Positions 1 to 7,436 are shown, counted from the stretch's first letter. The stretch is 8,683 nucleotides of DNA from Flavobacterium sp. (GCF_021151785.1 NZ_JAGKWP010000097.1:1-8683), one strand, 5' to 3'. Numbers and translations: made by a program. The notes: generated by a model not told the origin, from the sequence alone.

Positions 1-45
1 TATTTATTTGGAATGTTACATTTAATTAAAAATAGTACGAAAAAT

Positions 46-71
46 AAACCCCCTGAACTTTCAGGGGGTTT
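46..71. terminator. Bidirectional intrinsic terminator downstream of gltX
   Basis: A perfect 12-bp inverted repeat (46-57 and 60-71) with a five-C/five-G core and only two bases between the arms, so in RNA the innermost pair opens into a tetraloop. A T run follows on the plus strand (73-78), and on the minus strand the stem runs into TTTATTTTT. It begins six bases past the gltX stop codon, so it very probably ends the gltX transcript. It could equally stop a convergent transcript entering from the left, whose gene is outside the window. Positions 1-45 show nothing else I can support. Confidence 0.9.
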
Positions 72-76
72 GTTTT

Positions 77-1579
77 TTATAATGTAGCAATTGCTTTTTC
101 TATCCTATTTTTAGTCTCTTCTTTACCAATTAGTTCAATTATATCAAATAAATGAGGTCCTTTTAAAGCTCCTACAATTGCTAATCGTAACGGTTGCATT
201 ACTTTACCCATTCCTATTTCATTTGTTGTCATCCACTCTTTTAATAAAGTTTCAATGTTTAAGGAAGTAAAGTCTTCAATGTTATTTATAATATCTCTTA
301 CTTGAGTTAATAATATAGGAGTTTCTTCTTTCCAATTCTTACTTGCTTTTTCATCATAGGTAGTTGGAGCTATGAAGAAATAATCAGCTAAATTCCAAAA
401 CTCTGTTACAAAATGTGCTCTTTCTTTAATCAAAGTAACCACTTTAATCAAATCAAGAGTTGTTGTTATTCCCTTTTTATTTAATATACCTTTAAAGCTT
501 TCTGCTAAACGTTCATTTGATTGTTTTTGTAAGTATTGATGGTTGAACCATTTGTTTTTTTCTGGGTCAAACTTCGCTCCTGCTTTATGTATTCTTCCTA
601 AATCAAATTTTTGTGTTAATTCTTCTAAGCTAAATAGTTCTTGTTCTGTTCCATCGTTCCATCCTAATAGGGCTAAGAAATTCACTACTGCTTCAGGAAA
701 GAAACCATTTTCTCTATAACCCATTGAGTTTCCTTCTTCTGTTTTCCATTCTAATGGAAATACAGGGAATCCCATTTTATCGCCATCTCTTTTACTCAAT
801 TTTCCATTACCAATTGGTTTTAAAATTAAAGGTAAATGCGCAAATTCTGGAGCTTCCCATTCAAATGCTTTATATAACAAGTAGTGTAAAGGCAAACTAG
901 GTAACCATTCTTCTCCACGTATAACATGCGAAGTTTCCATTAAATGGTCGTCTACTATATTTGCTAAATGATAGGTTGGCATTCCATCAGACTTGAATAG
1001 TACTTTATCGTCTAATAAGTTGGTATCAAATTTTATTTCACCACGAATAATATCTTTCAATTCCAAAATTTCATTGATTGGTGTTTTGAAACGTACAACA
1101 AAATGCTCTCCATTAGCTATTCGTTCTTCTACTTTTTCACGTGAAACCGTTAAAGAATTATCTAATTGTTCTCTTATCGTATGGTTATAAATAAATGTTT
1201 TTCCTTCTGATTCGGCTTGCTTTCTTAATTCATCTAATTTTTCAGGTGTATCAAATGCATAATAAGCCCATCCTTTTGTAATCAATTCATCAACATATTG
1301 TTTGTATATTGCTTTACGTTCACTTTGTCTGTAGGGACCATATTTTTCATTTTTACCTATTGTTTCATCTGGGGCTATTCCTAACCATTCTAGCGCTTCA
1401 AATATATAAGCTTCAGCTCCTGGAACAAATCGATTTTGATCGGTATCTTCAATTCTTAAGTAAAATGTACCATTATTTTTCTTTGCAAATAAGTAATTAA
1501 ATAAAGCCGTTCGTACACCTCCTATGTGTAATGGTCCAGTAGGACTTGGAGCAAATCGAACTCTAACGGGTCTAGACAT
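77..1579 (-). CDS. gltX: Glutamate--tRNA ligase (GluRS)
   Basis: Cytoplasmic class I aminoacyl-tRNA synthetase that charges tRNA-Glu with glutamate using ATP. The 500-residue product begins with the class I signature PSPTGPLHIGG (residues 11-21, HIGH-type motif at 18-21). The glutamate/tRNA-binding stretch SDGMPTYHLANIVDDHL lies at about 197-213, VIRGEEWLPS at 219-228, and the KMSKS-type loop KLSKR at 260-264. The rest is the helical anticodon-binding region. Length is normal for the family. There is no cysteine anywhere, so the zinc-binding cysteines of the E. coli enzyme are absent; zinc-free forms are known in this family. The start is supported by the motif spacing and by an A-rich leader (the complement of a nine-T run at 1585-1593). 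No Shine-Dalgarno is seen, as is usual in Bacteroidota. It is divergent from the next gene and has its own terminator, so it is probably monocistronic. Codons for residues 144-149 overlap a parS-like site. Confidence 0.97.
   Translation of the reverse strand: MSRPVRVRFAPSPTGPLHIGGVRTALFNYLFAKKNNGTFYLRIEDTDQNRFVPGAEAYIFEALEWLGIAPDETIGKNEKYGPYRQSERKAIYKQYVDELITKGWAYYAFDTPEKLDELRKQAESEGKTFIYNHTIREQLDNSLTVSREKVEERIANGEHFVVRFKTPINEILELKDIIRGEIKFDTNLLDDKVLFKSDGMPTYHLANIVDDHLMETSHVIRGEEWLPSLPLHYLLYKAFEWEAPEFAHLPLILKPIGNGKLSKRDGDKMGFPVFPLEWKTEEGNSMGYRENGFFPEAVVNFLALLGWNDGTEQELFSLEELTQKFDLGRIHKAGAKFDPEKNKWFNHQYLQKQSNERLAESFKGILNKKGITTTLDLIKVVTLIKERAHFVTEFWNLADYFFIAPTTYDEKASKNWKEETPILLTQVRDIINNIEDFTSLNIETLLKEWMTTNEIGMGKVMQPLRLAIVGALKGPHLFDIIELIGKEETKNRIEKAIATL
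1133..1148. other. parS: parS-like site inside gltX (degenerate)
   Basis: TTTTTCACGTGAAACC matches the parS consensus TGTTYCACGTGRAACA at 14 of 16 positions, missing positions 2 and 16. The central TTTCACGTGAAA is a perfect palindrome. It lies in the codons for TVSREK of gltX, about 4.3 kb from the main cluster. On its own it could be chance; its presence with six other CACGTG sites in the window makes a ParB site possible. Confidence 0.4.
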
Positions 1580-1612
1580 GTTTCTTTTTTTTTGAACTAA
1601 TTAATTTCAGTG

Positions 1613-1620
1613 CAAAGATA
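1613..1620 (-). promoter_or_regulatory. Candidate gltX promoter, -7 element
   Basis: On the minus strand these bases read TATCTTTG, an exact match to the Bacteroidota -7 consensus TAnnTTTG. Transcription would start near 1606 and give a leader of about 25-30 nt before the gltX ATG, which is a sensible distance. I see no clear TTTG-type -33 element at the expected spacing, so the call rests on the -7 element and its position. Confidence 0.5.
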
Positions 1621-1705
1621 AAACGAACTTCTCTCTTTATTGTCTTTGGTTCTTATATTTTTTAATGTTATTAATAATTTCTTCTATGGTATTAACGATT
1701 TTGTA

Positions 1706-1737
1706 TTGATTTATTACTAAAAAATATTGTATTTTTA
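1706..1737 (+). promoter_or_regulatory. Weak candidate promoter for the DUF4175-ybeY transcript
   Basis: TTG at 1706-1708 is followed after 21 bp by TATTTTTA (1730-1737), a seven-of-eight match to TAnnTTTG. The implied start near 1744 would leave a leader of about 18 nt before the ATG at 1762. The region is very AT-rich, so such matches arise easily; this is only the best-placed candidate. Confidence 0.25.
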
Positions 1738-1761
1738 TCGGTTATAAACAATTTACTAACA

Positions 1762-4700
1762 ATGGCTGAAAAGAAATCCATTATTTACGATAAATTAGAA
1801 AGTTTTATCAAGAAGTATTATACCAATGAGTTAATAAAAGGGGCCTTACTTTTTATTGCCATTGGTCTCTTGTATTTTATTTTTACTTTTTCAATTGAAT
1901 ACGTATTTTGGTTTTCCACTAGCGGTAGAAGTGTTCTTTTTTGGTCTTTTATCATTACAGAATGTTTCTTATTATTTAAGTTTATTGCCATTCCATTATT
2001 TAAGCTTTTTAAACTTCAAAAAGGTATCGATTATGAACAAGCTTCATTAATTATAGGCAATCACTTTTCAGATGTAAAAGATAAATTACTCAATTTTTTA
2101 CAGTTATCTTCTGTTAATCAACCTACTGAACTTGTTTTAGCATCTATAGACCAAAAAGCGGATAACTTACAACCAGTTCCTTTTTCTAACGCTATTAATT
2201 TTAAAAAAAATAAAAAATTTCTTCCTTTTGCTTTAGTTCCTATTCTTGTTATTCTTTTCTTTTATTTATCAGGTCATGCAGATATTGTTTCAAATAGTTT
2301 TAATCGTGTTATAGCATATAATCATAATTTTGAAAAGCCTGCACCCTTTCAATTTGTTATTGAAACTAATTTATTACACGTGGAACAAAATCAATCTTTT
2401 CAACTTCGTGTAAAAACTGTAGGTTCAATTATTCCAGAAAATGTTTCAATCAGCATTAATAACGAATCTTATTTTTTAGAAAGTGATCAACCAGGATATT
2501 TTACTTACACATTTCAACATGTTCAAAAAGATATTACGTTTCATTTGTCTGCTAATGACGTTATTTCAAAGGATTTTACTTTAAAAGTGATTCATGTTCC
2601 TACCATTTCGTCTTTTTCAATGAAATTAGTTTATCCTTCTCATCTAGGTAAATCTCCTGAATTGATTCAAGGTACTGGTAATGCTGTTATTCCTGAAGGA
2701 ACAAGAGTAAGTTGGATTCTTCATACTTTAGCTACATCAGCTGTACGATATAATGACCACAAGGATTTTACATATTTTATCACTCCTATTTCTAATCAGT
2801 TTGTTCATACTAAGTCTATAATTAATACTACAGATTATGAAATATCTATTTCTAATAATAAACTTTTAGATTATGAAAAATTACAATATAAATTGACTGT
2901 TTTAAAAGATCAATATCCTTCTATTTCTGTTAGTTTAGCTCCAGACAGTTTAAAATTAAAACAAAAAGTTATTATAGGTCAAATTTCTGATGATTATGGT
3001 ATTTCTGCACTTCAAGTTGTTTATTATGATGTCACTAAACCTAATGTCATCTTCAGAAAATTGATACCGTTTAAGAATAAACTTGTTGATCAGTTTATTT
3101 ATTCTTTTCCTGACGGTATTACTCTAAGACCTGGAATCGATTATGATTATTATTTTGAAGTTTTTGATAATGATGCCATCAATGGTAAAAAATCATCTAA
3201 ATCTTCTGTTTTTTCTCACAAAGAACTTACTTCTGAACAAAAAGATCAAAAAGTTCTTCAAGAGCAGCAGGCGAATATAAATAGTTTCAAAAAAGCACTT
3301 AATATTCAAGATAAACAATTAGAAACGTTAGATCAACTAAAAAAATTAGATAAACAGAAAGAGAATTTGGATTATAAAGATCAAAAAAAGATAGAAGATT
3401 TTATTAATCGTCAAAAGCAGCAACAAGATATGATGAAAGAGTTCTCTGAAAAGCTAAAGGAGAATTTAGAAGATTTCAAGAACAATAAGAACGAAGATTT
3501 TAAAAAAGAATTACTTGAACGTTTTGAGAAAGCTGATAAAGATGCTGCAAAGAATGAAAAATTATTAAAAGAACTAGAAGAGTTAACAAAAAAGCTTCAA
3601 AAAGATGAATTGTTTGATAAAGCAGATAAATTAAAACAGCAAGCTAAAGCACAGCAAAAATCATTAGTACAGTTAGTGGAATTAACTAAACGGTTTTATG
3701 TAGAACAAAAAGTGGAACAATTAGCGGATAAGTTAGATAAGTTATCTGATAAACAAGATCAACTTTCCGATAAACCAACAAATTCATTGGATGACCAAAA
3801 GAAAATCTCTAAGGAATTTGACGATTTAAAAAAGGAATTAAACGATTTAGAGAAAGATAATAAAGAATTAAAAGTTCCTATGGACATTCCAACAGATAAG
3901 GAAGAGCAACAGAATATTGATAAAGAGCAACAAAAAGCTGAAGAAAATCTTCAGAAAGATAATAAATCTGCCGCCAAAAAAAATCAGAAATCTGCTTCAT
4001 CTAAAATGAAGCAAATGAGTAAGAATATGTCATCTTCTATGTCTGGTGGTGAAATGGAAGACAATGCTGAAGATGCTAAAGCATTACGACAAATTTTAGA
4101 TAATCTTTTAACTTTTTCTTTTGATCAAGAAAAATTGCTTAATCAATTTAAACAAGTGAAGAATGCTAAAACTTCAATTAATTCATTATTAAAAAGACAA
4201 CAAGAATTGAAAGTTCAATTTAAACATATTGATGACAGTATTTTTGCCGTAGCTCTGAGACAGCCAAAATTATCTGAAATGGTATTAAAAGAAGTCGAAG
4301 AAGTGCATTATAATCTAGATAAGTCTTTGGAGCTTTTACCTTCCACTAACATGTATAAAGGCATCTCTCATCAACAATTTACTTTATCTTCTGCCAATAA
4401 ATTAGCTGATTTTTTAAGTAATGTTCAAAGTGATATGAACATGTCAATGAATAGTTCTTCTGGTGGTAAAGGTAAACCAAAACCTGGTCAAGATTCTGGC
4501 CAGCAACTTTCAGATATTATAGAAAAACAAAAAGGTCTTGGTGAAAAAATGAAAGAAGGTCTACCTAAACCTGGTGATGGTAAGAAACCTGGTCAAGGTA
4601 ATAAGCCTAATGAGTCTGGAAAATCGGGTCAAGGATCTTCCGGTAGCGACGGTGAAGGCGATGCTGGTAAATTATTAGAAATTCTTAAACAACAGCAGGA

Positions 4701-5061
4701 GTTAAGACAAACACTGCAAAATGAATTAGAAAAGCAAGGTTTAGGTGGTAACGGTCAAAGTGCATTACAAAAAATGAAAGAGCTAGAAAAGCAATTAATC
4801 AATAAAGGTTTTACTCAAGATAATTTAAATCGTGCTTTACAAATCAACCATGAGTTATTAAAATTAGAGCATGCTATGAAACAACAAGGTCAAGACAGTA
4901 AGCGTGAATCAAATAGTAATACAAAAGATTACTTTGGATCCAGTAAGCCTTTACCTCCTGCTCTTTTAAATTATTTAAAAAGTGTTGAAATATTAAATAG
5001 ACAAAGCTTACCTTTGCAGCCCAATTTTAATCAAAAAGTTCAATCGTATTTTAAAAACTAA
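1762..5061 (+). CDS. DUF4175-family membrane protein with large coiled-coil domain
   Basis: Protein of unknown function, 1099 residues. Hydrophobic segments at about 25-45, 57-82 and 153-170 make three likely membrane helices near the N terminus. Residues about 190-480 look like a beta-rich extracytoplasmic region, ending in a conserved-looking stretch with ISDDYGI (408-414) and YYFEVFDND (463-471). Residues about 488-735 are Lys/Glu/Gln/Asp-rich and strongly coiled-coil in character, including LSDK repeats near 661-671. After a Ser/Met patch (745-763) and a helical block (770-890) comes a Gly/Pro/Lys-rich low-complexity linker (about 898-970), then a final helical Gln-rich section. I assign it to DUF4175 from architecture and its place before ybeY, as in other flavobacteria; the family name is recalled, not searched. 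Its stop overlaps the ybeY start by one base (TAATG), so the two are probably co-transcribed and translationally coupled. A structural or envelope role is inference. Confidence 0.75.
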   Translation: MAEKKSIIYDKLESFIKKYYTNELIKGALLFIAIGLLYFIFTFSIEYVFWFSTSGRSVLFWSFIITECFLLFKFIAIPLFKLFKLQKGIDYEQASLIIGNHFSDVKDKLLNFLQLSSVNQPTELVLASIDQKADNLQPVPFSNAINFKKNKKFLPFALVPILVILFFYLSGHADIVSNSFNRVIAYNHNFEKPAPFQFVIETNLLHVEQNQSFQLRVKTVGSIIPENVSISINNESYFLESDQPGYFTYTFQHVQKDITFHLSANDVISKDFTLKVIHVPTISSFSMKLVYPSHLGKSPELIQGTGNAVIPEGTRVSWILHTLATSAVRYNDHKDFTYFITPISNQFVHTKSIINTTDYEISISNNKLLDYEKLQYKLTVLKDQYPSISVSLAPDSLKLKQKVIIGQISDDYGISALQVVYYDVTKPNVIFRKLIPFKNKLVDQFIYSFPDGITLRPGIDYDYYFEVFDNDAINGKKSSKSSVFSHKELTSEQKDQKVLQEQQANINSFKKALNIQDKQLETLDQLKKLDKQKENLDYKDQKKIEDFINRQKQQQDMMKEFSEKLKENLEDFKNNKNEDFKKELLERFEKADKDAAKNEKLLKELEELTKKLQKDELFDKADKLKQQAKAQQKSLVQLVELTKRFYVEQKVEQLADKLDKLSDKQDQLSDKPTNSLDDQKKISKEFDDLKKELNDLEKDNKELKVPMDIPTDKEEQQNIDKEQQKAEENLQKDNKSAAKKNQKSASSKMKQMSKNMSSSMSGGEMEDNAEDAKALRQILDNLLTFSFDQEKLLNQFKQVKNAKTSINSLLKRQQELKVQFKHIDDSIFAVALRQPKLSEMVLKEVEEVHYNLDKSLELLPSTNMYKGISHQQFTLSSANKLADFLSNVQSDMNMSMNSSSGGKGKPKPGQDSGQQLSDIIEKQKGLGEKMKEGLPKPGDGKKPGQGNKPNESGKSGQGSSGSDGEGDAGKLLEILKQQQELRQTLQNELEKQGLGGNGQSALQKMKELEKQLINKGFTQDNLNRALQINHELLKLEHAMKQQGQDSKRESNSNTKDYFGSSKPLPPALLNYLKSVEILNRQSLPLQPNFNQKVQSYFKN
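2372..2387. other. parS: parS-like site inside the DUF4175 gene (degenerate)
   Basis: TATTACACGTGGAACA matches the parS consensus at 14 of 16 positions. The right half GTGGAACA is perfect; the mismatches are at positions 2 and 5 of the left half. It encodes LLHVEQ at residues 204-209 of the DUF4175 protein, in the same reading frame relative to the site as in the stronger coding sites. It may be a weak ParB half-site or chance. Confidence 0.35.
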
Positions 5062-5480
5062 TGATAACATTTAATTACGAATCAGATTTTGTTTTATCTA
5101 ATGAAAGTATTTATTCTAGTTGGATATCCGCTATTATTGAATCTGAAAATTTTTTAGAAGGTGAGATTAATTATATTTTTTGTAATGATGATTATTTACA
5201 CGCTATTAATTTACAATATCTAAATCATGATACTTTAACTGATATCATTAGTTTTGATTATACAGAAGGGACATTAATTTCTGGTGACATTTTTGTTTCT
5301 ATAGAACGTGTTCTAGATAATGCTCAGGAATTTAAAGTGTCTTTTGAAGACGAGTTAAAACGTGTGTTAGCCCACGGAGTTTTACACTATTGTGGGTATA
5401 AAGACAAATCTGAAGAGGATGTTTTTTTAATGCGTCAGAAAGAAGATGAAAAAATTAGCATGTTCCACGTGGAACGTTAA
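5061..5480 (+). CDS. ybeY: Endoribonuclease YbeY (16S rRNA 3'-end maturation)
   Basis: Single-strand metalloendoribonuclease of the UPF0054 family, known for 16S rRNA 3'-end processing and ribosome quality control in the cytoplasm. The 139-residue product has the family core: TDIISFDY (60-67), GDIFVS (75-80) and the metal motif HGVLHYCGYKD (105-115). The usual motif is HGxLHLxGYDH; here H105 and H109 are present and Asp115 stands where the third His is expected. I recall GYKD in other Bacteroidota YbeY proteins, so I treat it as a lineage variant and not damage. The ATG overlaps the preceding stop codon (TAATG), which fixes the start and suggests translational coupling. The final residues MFHVER (134-139) are encoded by a parS site, so the C-terminal tail appears shaped by a DNA-level constraint. 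Between its stop and mnmG lie 78 bp holding two more parS sites and no obvious terminator. Confidence 0.95.
   Translation: MITFNYESDFVLSNESIYSSWISAIIESENFLEGEINYIFCNDDYLHAINLQYLNHDTLTDIISFDYTEGTLISGDIFVSIERVLDNAQEFKVSFEDELKRVLAHGVLHYCGYKDKSEEDVFLMRQKEDEKISMFHVER
5461..5476. other. parS: parS site 1 (ParB binding), 3' end of ybeY
   Basis: TGTTCCACGTGGAACG differs from the parS consensus only at the last base and holds a perfect 14-bp palindrome. It forms codons 134-139 of ybeY and ends two bases before the stop codon. Its centre is 38 bp from that of site 2. ParB/Spo0J binds such sites to load onto the chromosome and recruit SMC and ParA. parAB is not in this window, so action in trans is assumed. 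Confidence 0.85.
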
Positions 5481-5490
5481 TTTTACATCT

Positions 5491-5522
5491 TTTTATTTTG
5501 TTCCACGTGGAACAAAATAAAA
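5491..5522. repeat. Perfect 32-bp palindrome centred on parS site 2
   Basis: The two 16-base arms are exact reverse complements with no spacer. The parS core (5499-5514) is extended by symmetric flanks: TTTTATTT on the left and AAATAAAA on the right. The extension goes well beyond the 16 bp ParB needs. The plus-strand 3' arm is A-rich, not U-rich, so it does not look like an intrinsic terminator for ybeY, although a minus-strand transcript has the same sequence. Confidence 0.9.
5499..5514. other. parS: parS site 2 (ParB binding), perfect match
   Basis: TGTTCCACGTGGAACA is an exact 16-of-16 palindromic parS sequence in the ybeY-mnmG intergenic region. It is the best site in the window and the middle of the three-site cluster, and so the likeliest main nucleation site for ParB. 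Confidence 0.92.
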
Positions 5523-5542
5523 CAACTATTATTAATAATAAA

Positions 5543-5558
5543 TGTTTCACGTGGAACA
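5543..5558. other. parS: parS site 3 (ParB binding), abutting the mnmG start codon
   Basis: TGTTTCACGTGGAACA fits TGTTYCACGTGRAACA at every position but joins a TTTCAC left half to a GTGGAA right half. Its last base is immediately before the mnmG ATG (5559), so it fills the place of a ribosome-binding site in the leader. Its centre is 44 bp from that of site 2. Bound ParB here could affect entry of transcription into mnmG; that is inference. Confidence 0.88.
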
Positions 5559-7436
5559 ATGAGTTTATTTCAAGATTTATACGATGTTATTGTTGTTGGT
5601 GGTGGTCACGCAGGTTGTGAAGCTGCTGCTGCCGCTGCTAATATGGGTTGTTCTACCCTTTTGGTTACAATGAATTTGCAAAACATTGCTCAAATGTCTT
5701 GCAACCCCGCTATGGGAGGTATTGCGAAAGGACAAATAGTCCGAGAAATTGATGCACTAGGCGGTTATTCTGGAATTGTTTCTGATAAAACCGCTATCCA
5801 ATTTAAAATGTTGAACTTGTCAAAAGGGCCTGCTATGTGGTCTCCTCGTTGTCAAAGTGATCGAATGCGTTTTGCTGAAGAATGGCGCTTGATGTTAGAA
5901 GGCACTCCTAATTTAGATTTCTATCAAGAAATGGTTTCAGGAATTATTACTGAAGGAAATAAGATTATTGGTGTGCGTACTTCTTTAGGTGTGGAAATTA
6001 AAGGTAAAACAGTTGTGCTAACAAACGGAACTTTTTTGAATGGTTTAATTCATATTGGTGAAAAACAATTTGGTGGTGGTCGTGCTGGTGAAAGTGCTTC
6101 TTTTGGAATTACAGAAGATTTGCAAGCTTTAGGTTTTGAGTCTGGAAGAATGAAAACAGGAACGCCTCCTCGTGTAGATGGTCGTTCTTTAGATTTTTCA
6201 AAAATGACAGAGCAACCTGGTGATATCAATCCTTCTAAATTTTCGTATTCAGATGTGACACAACCGTTAAAACAACAACGTTCATGCTACATGTCCTATA
6301 CTTCTGAAGTGGTTCATGATTTATTACGCGAAGGTTTTGATCGTAGTCCTATGTTTAATGGAAGAATAAAAAGTATTGGTCCAAGATATTGTCCGTCTAT
6401 TGAAGATAAAATTAACCGCTTTGCTGATAAAGATAGACATCAATTATTTGTTGAACCTGAAGGCTGGAATACAGTTGAATTTTATATCAATGGTTTTTCT
6501 ACTTCATTACCTGAAGATGTTCAGTTTAGAGCTTTACGTTCAGTTGCAGGTTTTGAAAATGTTAAATTCTTTAGACCGGGTTATGCAATTGAGTATGATT
6601 ACTTCCCTCCTACTCAATTGAAACACACATTAGAAACTAAATTAATTGACGGCTTATATTTTGCTGGACAAATTAATGGTACTACTGGTTATGAAGAAGC
6701 AGCTTCACAAGGTTTAATGGCAGGTATTAATGCTGCTTTAAAAGTTAAAGAGCAAGATCCTTTTATTTTAAAAAGGGATGAAGCTTATATAGGTGTTTTA
6801 ATTGATGATTTGATTACCAAAGGAACAGAGGAACCTTATCGTATGTTTACCTCTAGAGCTGAATATAGAACTCTATTACGTCAAGATAATGCAGATTTAC
6901 GTTTAACCCCAAAAGGTTTTGCCATAGGTTTAGCTAAAGAAGATCGTTTACGTAGAATGGAATATAAACGCGATGCATCTGATGCCTTCTTAACGTTTTT
7001 TAAAGAAACAAGTTTAAAACCTGATGAAGCCAATCCTATTTTAGTAGAAAAAGGTTCTTCACCAATGTCGCAACCAGATAAAATGTATAAGGTGTTTTCT
7101 CGTCCCCAATTAGATTTAGAAGATTTTATCAAATTTGAAAAAGTGGCCAATTATATTCAAGAGCATAATTTGGATTCTGAAATTATTGAACAAGCCGAAA
7201 TTCAAGTTAAGTATGCGGGTTATATAGAAAAGGAAAAAAACCATGCAGATAAAGTCAATCGATTAGAAGATGTAATGATTCCCTCAAATTTCGATTTTGA
7301 TAAAATTAAGTCCATTTCAATTGAAGCACGTCAAAAATTAAATAAAATTAAGCCAACTACTATTGCACAAGCTTCTCGTATTAGTGGCGTTTCACCTAGT
7401 GATATTTCTGTCCTTTTAATTTATATGGGAAGATAA
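5559..7436 (+). CDS. mnmG: tRNA uridine-5-carboxymethylaminomethyl(34) synthesis enzyme MnmG
   Basis: FAD-dependent enzyme (formerly GidA) that works with the GTPase MnmE to add the (carboxymethyl)aminomethyl group at C5 of wobble uridine 34 in certain tRNAs. The 625-residue product is full length for the family. It shows the dinucleotide-binding motif VVGGGHAG (12-19), MSCNPAMGGIAKGQIVREID (46-65), GGGRAGESA (172-180), KTGTPPRVDG (199-208), RYCPSIEDKI (276-285, with Cys278), GYAIEYDYFPPTQL (341-354), the FAD-binding GQINGTTGYEEAASQG (370-385) and TSRAEYR (431-437). The C-terminal helical region, thought to contact MnmE, ends in GVSPSDISVLL. The start at 5559 places the first motif at the expected distance from the N terminus. 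A parS site ends on the base before the ATG, and a strong hairpin terminator follows the stop. gidA next to parS sites recalls the classic origin-proximal gid/par region of bacteria; rsmG (gidB) is not here. Confidence 0.97.
   Translation: MSLFQDLYDVIVVGGGHAGCEAAAAAANMGCSTLLVTMNLQNIAQMSCNPAMGGIAKGQIVREIDALGGYSGIVSDKTAIQFKMLNLSKGPAMWSPRCQSDRMRFAEEWRLMLEGTPNLDFYQEMVSGIITEGNKIIGVRTSLGVEIKGKTVVLTNGTFLNGLIHIGEKQFGGGRAGESASFGITEDLQALGFESGRMKTGTPPRVDGRSLDFSKMTEQPGDINPSKFSYSDVTQPLKQQRSCYMSYTSEVVHDLLREGFDRSPMFNGRIKSIGPRYCPSIEDKINRFADKDRHQLFVEPEGWNTVEFYINGFSTSLPEDVQFRALRSVAGFENVKFFRPGYAIEYDYFPPTQLKHTLETKLIDGLYFAGQINGTTGYEEAASQGLMAGINAALKVKEQDPFILKRDEAYIGVLIDDLITKGTEEPYRMFTSRAEYRTLLRQDNADLRLTPKGFAIGLAKEDRLRRMEYKRDASDAFLTFFKETSLKPDEANPILVEKGSSPMSQPDKMYKVFSRPQLDLEDFIKFEKVANYIQEHNLDSEIIEQAEIQVKYAGYIEKEKNHADKVNRLEDVMIPSNFDFDKIKSISIEARQKLNKIKPTTIAQASRISGVSPSDISVLLIYMGR

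Noticed and set aside
993..1190. 65-codon plus-strand frame opposite gltX, and a similar one at 1309-1500
   Set aside because: Both are antisense to conserved GluRS sequence and show no family features.
5302..5315. TAGAAC-GT-GTTCTA inverted repeat in ybeY
   Set aside because: It lacks the CACGTG centre of parS, is single-copy and lies in conserved coding sequence; it is probably chance.
5491..5522. The palindrome as an intrinsic terminator for ybeY
   Set aside because: The plus-strand RNA would end in an A-rich arm with no U tract, and the centre is an exact parS; a partition site is the better reading.
5461..5558. CACGTG sites as a transcription-factor regulon
   Set aside because: The full 16-bp context matches parS, and the sites occur inside coding sequence as often as between genes, which does not suit operators.
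6881..7150. 89-codon antisense open frame on the minus strand within mnmG
   Set aside because: It lies wholly inside a strongly conserved gene, has no promoter or leader signal and no recognisable domain; it is a by-product of the mnmG coding frame.
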